From: Cytophagales bacterium
GTDB taxonomy: Bacteria; Bacteroidota; Bacteroidia; Cytophagales; Cyclobacteriaceae
DNA: 6,198 nucleotides
Assembly: GCA_003454975.1 (NCBI GenBank)
Contig: DMST01000049.1
Span: forward strand, 5,982 to 12,179
Reading direction: 5' to 3'
Of this stretch, positions 1 through 5,354 are shown one piece after another. Under the pieces are notes generated by a model. It had not been told where the DNA came from and ran no database searches. It saw only the letters and a list, made by a program, of their open reading frames with translations. The position numbers were made by a program, and so were the translations under genes. Every line of letters begins with the position of its first letter. Position 1 is the stretch's first letter.

Positions 1-2076
1 AGCGCGCCACTGGTAACCGCCATCTTTCGGAAAGTGCATGCCCGTTTCGCGAAGTAGGGCACGGTATACCGTCTTCTCGGGCGGGAAGCTTTGATCAGGG
101 ATTCCTAAATCTTCCTCGTAGGGATTGGCTAATAGCTGTACTACCAACGCCTTTCTTGCCGTTGCCAAAGCACTGCTTAGACGGCTTTTGTTCACCATCT
201 CGTTGCGAAACTGTGGCGTAGCCGGATAGGTCTCGCGCATGATCTTCGACAGCAGTTGGTTATAGGCTTTCCGATTGGCAGGCGTTTTGTTCTCCCCTTG
301 CCAGTACCACTGTATGGGCGCTTGGCCCGAAAATAAATCTTGATGTATGCGCGCGTGGAGAGCCTGTAGGTACTGGGTCTCGTCGCGTTTGAGCTCACGC
401 AGGGCCGCTCGATCCTCAAGATTATCTTCCATTACCTTGCGTACCTTGGCTAATTCCAAGAGCAAGAATTCTAAATGTCCTACCTCGGTATACAGGCCAA
501 ATAATACGGCGGGATATCCCTCGCGAGAGGTTGCTTTTACTTCCTCTTCGGTGATGTCTTTCGAGAACAGTAGTTGAATAATGCCGTCGGTTTCACCCCA
601 TGGCGTTGCGATCTTCGCTAGCCGATCGCTGACGTGTACGGCAAAGAAACGCGGGGTACCGACCTGGTAGCTGATCTCTTTGGCCGCCAAGTAGGTAGCG
701 GGGTTTTGCAAGGCCTCTTGCACCATCCCCAATACGGGTAAGGCTTCTCCCGCCAATTCAGCTTCTGCCTTTTCTAGTGCTTCGGAGAAATCTAGATCGG
801 TGCCAATGGTCATTGAATACCGACGGTTGAACCGCGTGTAGCGAATCAGGTGTTTCTTTTCTAGGTACGCAAGGGCTGCCTCTACTTCCGTAACCTCCGC
901 GGTAATCGCCAAGTATTCATTTAAAAAGTCCGTATCTAAGTTCGCGCCTTGGGGCGCGAAGAGCGCGAGCAAACCAATGACCTTTAAGAGCAGCTGAGCT
1001 TCCTCTTTGTGGGCATAGTCTTCTCCATCGAGTACTTCCAAGCTTTCCCGAATCGCCCGCCATTTCATATGATGGCGGTTGGCGGTGGTTTCCAGGAAGA
1101 AGTGTAGATGATGAAAAAGGTAATCGTATACTGCCCCTACGTGGAAGTAGTTATCGCCGCGCTCGGTGAGGAAGGCATTGACGCCCTGCGTTTCTTCACT
1201 GTGTAAGAAGGTAAACAGCGAGCGCTCATTTTGCCCGTATAGCTGCAAGGCCATGGTGATCACCGCACCAGCCAAAGGATCGAGTGGAAACAGGTTTTCG
1301 GTGGTTTCCAAATCAAAGTAATCGCGCAAGGGATAAACCCGGGCACGATCAATGGTATCCATCAGGTCCGATAGATTATCAGGAACCTCTTTTTGGGTTT
1401 GGCCCAATACCTTCGAAGCAATGAGCAGCATTTGCTCCACAGGTTCGTTGAAAGTCAGGGTCCGAAAACGGCCGTTTACCTTGTCCCATTCATTGCGCTG
1501 CTGCCGGGTAAGGTTACGCCCATAGGAACTGAAATCTTGGTGCAGGGTGGTAATGAGCCAAATATTCTTGGTGGCATCGTTGGCCCACTCGGCCAACTGC
1601 TGCATAAAATACAGCTGGCTATTGGGATCTACTTTGGCCGCGTATTCCAGATGCTTACCAAATTCATCAATGACAATCACAAGGCCCTTCCCGTCTAAGC
1701 CTTGGTAGTACTTGTCCAGCGCTTTGATCAGTTCGGAGGGGCGGTATTTGGTGCGGCCAAATTGAATTTTCTCAGCTACAGCTTCAATGATAGAATTGGA
1801 TTCTCCTACGAGCACCAAGCTATCCCAGCCCGTAGCGCCCATATCGGCAACCGCATCCGCGAAGGCTCCTTGGCCTTGCAAGCTTTGGAGCAGCTCCAGC
1901 ACGTAGCTCGACTTACCCGTACCATAGGCGCCCACGAGGGTAAACGAACGGGTGCCCTTGGGGTATTCACGCGTCATCACGTCCCACGTGCGTTGCACGT
2001 TGGGGGTTACGATGTAGCCTTGGTTGGGGCTTTCGTCACGCAGTAGATTGACCGATGGCGAAAACTCAACCGACAT
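1..2076 (-). CDS. sspC: P-loop ATPase of an Ssp-type DNA phosphorothioation system (3' end outside window)
   Basis: The minus-strand frame is open for 692 codons from an ATG at 2076 to the window edge with no stop, so the gene is partial. The protein starts MSVEFSPSVNLLRDESPNQG. A Walker A motif GAYGTGKSS lies at residues 49-57 and a Walker B motif GLVIVIDEFGKHLEY at 131-145. A sensor-like strand NIWLITTLHQ lies at about 171-180, and NEWDKVNGRF at 195-204 recalls the arginine-bearing segment of large defence ATPases such as BrxC/PglY. The rest is helical and I recognise no further domain. The ATG overlaps the stop of the upstream DUF4007 gene by 11 bp, which suggests translational coupling. 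The frame has a stop 50-odd bases further upstream with no other start between, so this start is firm. SspC is known as the ATPase partner in SspBCD. The identity here rests on the P-loop plus gene order. Another DUF4007-linked ATPase is possible. Confidence 0.8.
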   Translation of the reverse strand, partial: MSVEFSPSVNLLRDESPNQGYIVTPNVQRTWDVMTREYPKGTRSFTLVGAYGTGKSSYVLELLQSLQGQGAFADAVADMGATGWDSLVLVGESNSIIEAVAEKIQFGRTKYRPSELIKALDKYYQGLDGKGLVIVIDEFGKHLEYAAKVDPNSQLYFMQQLAEWANDATKNIWLITTLHQDFSSYGRNLTRQQRNEWDKVNGRFRTLTFNEPVEQMLLIASKVLGQTQKEVPDNLSDLMDTIDRARVYPLRDYFDLETTENLFPLDPLAGAVITMALQLYGQNERSLFTFLHSEETQGVNAFLTERGDNYFHVGAVYDYLFHHLHFFLETTANRHHMKWRAIRESLEVLDGEDYAHKEEAQLLLKVIGLLALFAPQGANLDTDFLNEYLAITAEVTEVEAALAYLEKKHLIRYTRFNRRYSMTIGTDLDFSEALEKAEAELAGEALPVLGMVQEALQNPATYLAAKEISYQVGTPRFFAVHVSDRLAKIATPWGETDGIIQLLFSKDITEEEVKATSREGYPAVLFGLYTEVGHLEFLLLELAKVRKVMEDNLEDRAALRELKRDETQYLQALHARIHQDLFSGQAPIQWYWQGENKTPANRKAYNQLLSKIMRETYPATPQFRNEMVNKSRLSSALATARKALVVQLLANPYEEDLGIPDQSFPPEKTVYRALLRETGMHFPKDGGYQWRA

Positions 2077-2968
2077 GGTAATAGTGTTTAAGGACTTCTT
2101 GAGCAGCCATCTTTTCTTGGAACTGCATTACGGCGTTACCCGCCGTCTCACTGTAACGAATATACTCAGTATATGTATCTTCGAGTTGGCGGATTTTATC
2201 GTATAGGCCCTCTTGGGTCAGCAAGAATATCTTACCGGGACCGTTGGGGTCTTTCCGCAATTCGTCCAAAGTAATGGTAAGCCGACCCGAATACTGCCTC
2301 AAGATCGCGTAAAGCAAAATCTCTTTGGGTAGTTCGGGCTGTGTGCCCGGCTTGGTAGCAAGCAATTCGATATGATCATCACGCATGCGATCTTGGAGGC
2401 TCCGTACCTGCCGTGATTCCCGATGGAATAAGGGTAGGTCTACCAAAATGCTAGCGTAGGTATCCTCAATTTCTTCTGCCTTGCTCGCCTTTTTACCAAG
2501 GTAGGTCTGTCCAAACACTTGTACGTCGCGTTTTAGCGTATTGGCATTGAGGGTTTGGCCCTCGTTTTTACCCACTTGGGTTAGGTATTGCTCCAAGGCT
2601 TTTTCGGTAAACTCGTAGGGCTCGGCCAGAAAATGGTTGAAGGTTAGCTGATAAATATCCGCTACGCCTTGGGTAGCTAGCTTGTAATGCAGGAGCCATA
2701 GCGTACCAATATCCTCTAGGTAGGGGTCTGCACCGTTGGACTCATCAAAAATCAGGTGAGCCCACTCAGTTATCTGTTGGTTTTCATCTACAACGCCAAA
2801 AGCCTTAAGCCAAAAGCGAATAGACCGGACCATATTTTTTCCTACTCCTAGCTGAACCACTGCCTCCTCGGCATTGAAGTCCCCCCCTTCTTGTAGAAAG
2901 TCATAGCCTTTTTTCAGCCAGAATGATTTACATGGAAAGGATTCGTGCCCAGAGAAGGTAAGCGCCAT
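2066..2968 (-). CDS. sspB: DUF4007 family protein, SspB-like
   Basis: This is a complete 300-residue protein with an ATG start and TGA stop. DUF4007 hallmarks are visible. The N-terminus reads FSGHESFPCKSFWLKKGYDF (5-24), followed by a helix-turn-helix-like LGVGKNMVRSIRFWLKAFGV (40-59), the strongly conserved EDIGTLWLLHYKLA (85-98), TLKRDVQVF (144-152) and a C-terminal LTITLDELRKDPNGPGKIFLL (230-250). Length fits the family. In SspABCD phosphorothioation systems the DUF4007 protein is SspB, reported as a DNA nickase that works with SspC and SspD. The N-terminal fold probably binds DNA (inference). It is followed by the ATPase with an 11-bp overlap, so the two form one transcription unit. A 130-bp gap separates it from the RAYT upstream and contains a likely promoter. 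Composition is about 47-50% GC. The family assignment is firm, and the sspB name depends on sspD being present outside the window. Confidence 0.85.
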   Translation of the reverse strand: MALTFSGHESFPCKSFWLKKGYDFLQEGGDFNAEEAVVQLGVGKNMVRSIRFWLKAFGVVDENQQITEWAHLIFDESNGADPYLEDIGTLWLLHYKLATQGVADIYQLTFNHFLAEPYEFTEKALEQYLTQVGKNEGQTLNANTLKRDVQVFGQTYLGKKASKAEEIEDTYASILVDLPLFHRESRQVRSLQDRMRDDHIELLATKPGTQPELPKEILLYAILRQYSGRLTITLDELRKDPNGPGKIFLLTQEGLYDKIRQLEDTYTEYIRYSETAGNAVMQFQEKMAAQEVLKHYYHVG

Positions 2969-2988
2969 CGACGGTATATAAACTAAGG

Positions 2989-3005
2989 AGGACTCTACTA
3001 GTCCT
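2989..3005 (-). promoter_or_regulatory. Small inverted repeat in the sspB leader
   Basis: AGGACT and AGTCCT are exact reverse complements separated by 5 bases. The repeat lies between the proposed -7 element (3031-3040) and the sspB start (2968), so it would be transcribed as a 6-bp hairpin in the 5' leader or could serve as an operator. A stem this short can arise by chance. Confidence 0.3.
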
Positions 3006-3030
3006 GTGAAAGCGATTCGAAATTAGCCCA

Positions 3031-3040
3031 CGAAAGTATA
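3031..3040 (-). promoter_or_regulatory. Candidate -7 promoter element for sspBC
   Basis: On the minus strand the sequence reads TATACTTTCG, close to the Bacteroidota -7 consensus TAnnTTTG (one base off). It lies about 62 bases before the sspB ATG and downstream of the RAYT stop. No clear -33 TTG is visible; the region upstream is a T-rich run (3052-3058). If active, it lets sspB and sspC be expressed independently of sspA and the RAYT. Confidence 0.4.
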
Positions 3041-3098
3041 AGATATTGAAGAAAAAAACGAGGGTTACCCGTGATGGTTTTGGATGATAGCGGGAAGC

Positions 3099-3797
3099 TT
3101 ATTTCTGAAAGAATCGGTCCTCCTCCCAGTGTTCGGGATTGTTTAGGATGTACTGGGTGATCCGGTTATAGGATTTCGGATCGCGTATGATGTGATCATG
3201 AAACCGGGCCTGCCATTGGAATAATGGGGTTGTTTGCCGGGCTTGTTTGGTTACTACTGATTTGAATCCGCGAATGATGGAGGATACATTTTTCCGTTGG
3301 GGACCAAATTGGTTTTTAGGGGGTGGGGTATTGGTTGGCCCTGACAGGGGTTGATTTTGGGGATGCGACGTAGAGACACGATGCATCGTGTCTCTACCAC
3401 CCAACGCAGGGCCTCTGACATCATCGTCCCCCAACGCACGAACCTTGGGGTCAGCATCCCGCCCCTTAGCCGCGATACAATGATCACCATCTGCCTGATC
3501 TTGCACATTATATTGGTTTCGGCCAATGATCAGAATGCCGTGGAAATGATTGGGCATTACTATGTAGGCTCCAAGAGTCAAATTCATATCAGGGCGAGTA
3601 GCAGGAGTTCGCAGCCATTCAGTGGAGACGATTTTTCCTATGGGGGATGGGTGCATTATGTTTTGCTCGATTTTTCCGAACCAAGGTTCTCGGTGTTGAG
3701 TGCAAATGGTAACGAAATAGGCACCGTGCCAAGCGTAATCCCAATTGGGATGCCTCGCAGAGGTGGTTCGGTACATGCCTTGGTATCGGTCAGACAT
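3099..3797 (-). CDS. REP-associated tyrosine transposase (RAYT, IS200/Y1-like HUH enzyme)
   Basis: This is a 232-residue protein of the Y1 transposase superfamily, single-strand DNA enzymes that use an HUH metal site and a tyrosine nucleophile. The N-terminus RYQGMYRTTSARHPNWDY (4-21) and AYFVTICTQHREPWFG (26-41) are typical of the group. The HUH motif is MPNHFHGIL, residues 81-89 (H84, H86). The C-terminal block has VSSIIRGFKSVVTKQAR (171-187), FHDHIIRDPKSYNRI (199-213) and YILNNPEHW (216-224), where Y216 is the likely catalytic tyrosine by family position. The linker at about 93-168 is long and low in conservation, and it contains an in-frame REP-like palindrome (residues 134-143). The gene sits 80 bp after the cysteine desulfurase and interrupts what would otherwise be an sspA-sspB neighbourhood. 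All expected motifs are present, so it may be functional. No flanking terminal repeats typical of a classical IS were seen. Confidence 0.9.
   Translation of the reverse strand: MSDRYQGMYRTTSARHPNWDYAWHGAYFVTICTQHREPWFGKIEQNIMHPSPIGKIVSTEWLRTPATRPDMNLTLGAYIVMPNHFHGILIIGRNQYNVQDQADGDHCIAAKGRDADPKVRALGDDDVRGPALGGRDTMHRVSTSHPQNQPLSGPTNTPPPKNQFGPQRKNVSSIIRGFKSVVTKQARQTTPLFQWQARFHDHIIRDPKSYNRITQYILNNPEHWEEDRFFQK
3370..3397. repeat. Perfect 28-bp REP-like palindrome inside the RAYT gene
   Basis: The arm GTAGAGACACGATG is followed directly by its exact reverse complement, with no loop. It lies in the linker of the RAYT coding sequence, in frame, and encodes the core RDTMHRVST. Because the palindrome is phased with the codons, the opposite strand encodes the same nine residues. 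Near-identical palindromes of the type GTAGAGACrCGATGCATCGyGTCTCTAC are, as I recall, dispersed in many Bacteroidota and cyanobacterial genomes. This is probably a REP unit mobilised by this transposase or a relative (inference). Confidence 0.85.
3454..3469 (-). repeat. Possible decayed REP half-site in the RAYT linker
   Basis: On the minus strand this reads CTAAGGGGCGGGATGC. It resembles one arm of the palindrome at 3370-3397, sharing the GATGC centre, with several A/G transitions in the outer part. It is in frame and encodes KGRDA, echoing the GRDTM of the intact copy. The matching second arm is missing. The intervening segment also holds CCCAACGCA twice, 30 bp apart (3400-3408 and 3430-3438), which suggests a patchwork of repeat debris. 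Confidence 0.3.
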
Positions 3798-3877
3798 AAG
3801 GAAGAAAGCAAATTAACAGATGCCCTGTGGAAGAGGCTTCTTTCTAATGTACAAACCCTAGCGCAAGATACCCACTG

Positions 3878-5026
3878 TCAAGGGTTGGCTAACAGATTTA
3901 AGGTCTGCAAGGATAGCATAATGGCTTCCGCTACTTGAGCAATTTCTTCCACGGTTTGGGTGTGACTCACCCCAAACCGCAAGGCCCCAAATGCCTCTTC
4001 GTTGCTTCTCCCCATCGCTTGCAGTACGTGGCTAGGCTCTATGATGGCAGCCGTACATGCCGAACCCGTAGCGGCCATTATCTCCGTCTGTGCCGCCACC
4101 CAAGTATCCGCTTCCAATCCAGGAAATGAAATGTTGGTGATGTTGGGCAGGCGCAGGGTAGGATGCCCATTAAGGATGGAACCCGGGATTTCTAACAAGG
4201 AAGCTTCTAAGGTATCTCTGAGGGACACTAACTTTTGATTGTTGTCATCTAACTCTGTTTTGGCCCAATGGGCTGCAGCCCCCAAGCCCACAATGCCGGG
4301 TACGTTGAGGGTGCCGCTGCGGAAGCCGCGCTGGTGGCCACCCCCATGCATCTGGGCGGTCAGCTTGGTGCGCTGGCCCCGGCGCTGCCGGGTGTAGAGC
4401 GCCCCTACCCCCTTGGGGCCGTAGAACTTATGGGCACTCAGGGCCAGCAGGTCTACATCCAGTGCGTCCACATCTACAGGGATTTTGCCCACCGCCTGGG
4501 TGGCATCCGTAAAGAGTAGGGCCTCGTGGGCGTGGGCCAGTTCGGCCAGAGGGCGTAGGTCTTGCAGCACGCCCGTTTCGTTGTTGGCAAGCATTACGGC
4601 CAGCAAGATGGTCTGGTCGGTAAAGGCCGCTTCCACCACGTCCGGGTCTAGCCGCCCGTCAGGCTGCACGGGTAGGTAGGTCACCGCAATGCCGATGGTT
4701 TCTAAGTACGCACATACATCCAGCACGGCTTTGTGCTCGGTGGCTACGGTAATGATATGGTGGCCCCTATCGGCATAGGCCTCGGCCACGCCCTTCAGGG
4801 CCAAATTGATACTCTCGGTCGCGCCGCTGGTAAAGACCAACTCATTGGGCTGGGCATTGAGCAAGTCGGCTAGCTGCTGGGTAGCCCGTGTAACCGCGTC
4901 TTTGGCCGTGAGGCCAAACTTATGGGTGCTGCTGGCATTGCCGTACTGCTCGGTGAGGTAAGGCATCATGGCTTCGAGCACGCGCGGGTCTAGCGGGGTG
5001 GTGGCGTTATGGTCTAGGTAGAGCAC
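3878..5026 (-). CDS. sspA: Cysteine desulfurase (IscS/NifS-like), probable sulfur donor SspA/DndA
   Basis: This PLP enzyme takes sulfur from L-cysteine as a protein persulfide. Numbering from the GTG at 5026 (382 aa), the sequence shows LYLDHNATTPLDPRVLEAMM (2-21), TSGATESINLALKG (66-79), TEHKAVLDVC with PLP-stacking H98, NNETG (148-152), FTDATQ with D174 and Q177, SAHKFYGPKGVG with PLP lysine K200, GFRSGTLNVPGIVG (234-247), and the active-site cysteine C323 in ATGSACTAAIIEPSHVLQAMG. Length is normal. Reading can extend to a TTG at 5041, but that stretch overlaps a promoter-like TACCTTTG, and family members begin at YLDHNATTP, so I chose GTG. Beside sspB and sspC it fits SspA. A housekeeping IscS-like enzyme that merely borders the cluster is the main alternative. 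GC drops from about 62% to about 51% at codons near position 4260. Confidence 0.93.
   Translation of the reverse strand: MLYLDHNATTPLDPRVLEAMMPYLTEQYGNASSTHKFGLTAKDAVTRATQQLADLLNAQPNELVFTSGATESINLALKGVAEAYADRGHHIITVATEHKAVLDVCAYLETIGIAVTYLPVQPDGRLDPDVVEAAFTDQTILLAVMLANNETGVLQDLRPLAELAHAHEALLFTDATQAVGKIPVDVDALDVDLLALSAHKFYGPKGVGALYTRQRRGQRTKLTAQMHGGGHQRGFRSGTLNVPGIVGLGAAAHWAKTELDDNNQKLVSLRDTLEASLLEIPGSILNGHPTLRLPNITNISFPGLEADTWVAAQTEIMAATGSACTAAIIEPSHVLQAMGRSNEEAFGALRFGVSHTQTVEEIAQVAEAIMLSLQTLNLLANP
3952..3979 (-). repeat. Strong imperfect inverted repeat in the 3' part of the cysteine desulfurase gene
   Basis: CGGTTTGGG (3952-3960) pairs exactly with CCCAAACCG (3971-3979). After a single bulged T at 3961, GTG (3962-3964) pairs with CAC (3968-3970), leaving a 3-base loop. 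The result is a 12-bp stem with one bulge inside the codons for RFGVSHTQTV. It lies about 155 bp upstream of the RAYT start. It may be chance in coding sequence, an mRNA hairpin, or a REP-like unit. Confidence 0.5.
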
Positions 5027-5030
5027 GGGG

Positions 5031-5038
5031 CAAAGGTA
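5031..5038 (-). promoter_or_regulatory. Bacteroidota -7 promoter element for the cysteine desulfurase gene
   Basis: On the minus strand this reads TACCTTTG, an exact match to TAnnTTTG, followed by CCCC and then the GTG start. Transcription would begin at or within a few bases of the GTG, giving a leaderless or nearly leaderless mRNA. The -33 region shows TTTC rather than TTG about 19-22 bases upstream, so the match is strong only at -7. Confidence 0.6.
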
Positions 5039-5120
5039 CAAGGAAGCTTGAAAAAGAAAGGGGCGAAAGATCGGGTAGTAAAGCCACCGTTTTCAGAAGG
5101 TGAGCCCACCTCTCCCCCAC

Positions 5121-5136
5121 ATTAAGAAAACTTAAT
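5121..5136. promoter_or_regulatory. Inverted repeat ATTAAG-N4-CTTAAT
   Basis: A perfect 6-bp inverted repeat with an AAAA spacer in the divergent intergenic region. It is AT-only apart from one G/C pair, so it is a possible operator but a weak hairpin. No poly-T tract follows on either strand, which argues against a terminator. Confidence 0.3.
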
Positions 5137-5172
5137 CCGTTGGTTTCAGACAATTTCAATCGATTTCGTTAA

Positions 5173-5198
5173 ATTGGTTGACCAGTTATTGGTAATCC
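5173..5198 (+). repeat. Two direct repeats ATTGGTnnnCC, 15 bp apart
   Basis: ATTGGTTGACC (5173-5183) and ATTGGTAATCC (5188-5198) match at 8 of 11 positions and start 15 bp apart. Each also contains or forms a short palindrome (TGGTTGACCA, TTGGTAATCCAA). A related TTGGT occurs near 5140. This arrangement could be a tandem regulator site, but that is inference. Confidence 0.3.
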
Positions 5199-5213
5199 AA
5201 AAATGATAACTGG
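5182..5213. promoter_or_regulatory. 8-bp inverted repeat CCAGTTAT-N16-ATAACTGG
   Basis: The arms CCAGTTAT (5182-5189) and ATAACTGG (5206-5213) are exact reverse complements with a 16-base spacer that holds the second direct repeat. It lies about 140 bp before the lipoprotein start. It is suitable as an operator or a leader hairpin, and its function is unknown. Confidence 0.4.
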
Positions 5214-5354
5214 GCATGCGATGGATCCGTTGGGAGGCCTGCTAGCCTACCCCGGGGAGGAGGAACCGACGGCCCGTAGCGTGTAGTATAAAACAATCGA
5301 AACCGACTACGCCCCTTAGCGGGAGCGTGGTACAAAAACCATTAAGACCGTATC

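Larger units (their letters stand above)
5042..5354. other. Divergent intergenic region between sspA and the lipoprotein gene
   Basis: About 310 bases without a gene. I see no tRNA, and no exact TAnnTTTG on the plus strand for the lipoprotein. The region holds a cluster of small symmetric elements listed separately, plus the palindrome CCCCGGGG at 5250-5257. A GC-rich leader from about 5225 could fold (AGGC/GCCT at 5235-5247, GTAG/CTAC flanking about 5277-5317). No Shine-Dalgarno sequence precedes the ATG at 5355, as is usual in Bacteroidota. Confidence 0.5.

Noticed and set aside
1393..2046. Two plus-strand open frames of 101 and 114 codons
   Set aside because: Both are antisense to the ATPase, whose minus frame is continuous and carries Walker motifs.
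3050..3070. Possible terminator after the RAYT (GGGTAACCC then a T run on the minus strand)
   Set aside because: The stem is only 3-4 bp with almost no loop, too weak to call despite the seven Ts.
3254..3526. Minus-strand 90-codon open frame within the RAYT
   Set aside because: Alternate frame of the RAYT linker and C-terminal part. The annotated frame holds the HUH and tyrosine motifs without a frameshift.
3798..3877. RAYT promoter (TTAATTTG on the minus strand)
   Set aside because: It misses the conserved A of TAnnTTTG and has no -33 element. The RAYT could equally be read through from sspA.
3000..3900. Classical IS ends or target-site duplication around the RAYT
   Set aside because: I found no matching terminal inverted repeats or flanking direct repeats. 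The shared GGAAGCTT strings occur at several unrelated places and look coincidental.
3351..3938. Plus-strand 195-codon open frame
   Set aside because: It lies antisense to the RAYT and the desulfurase end. Its only recognisable peptide, RDTMHRVST, comes from the palindrome reading the same on both strands.
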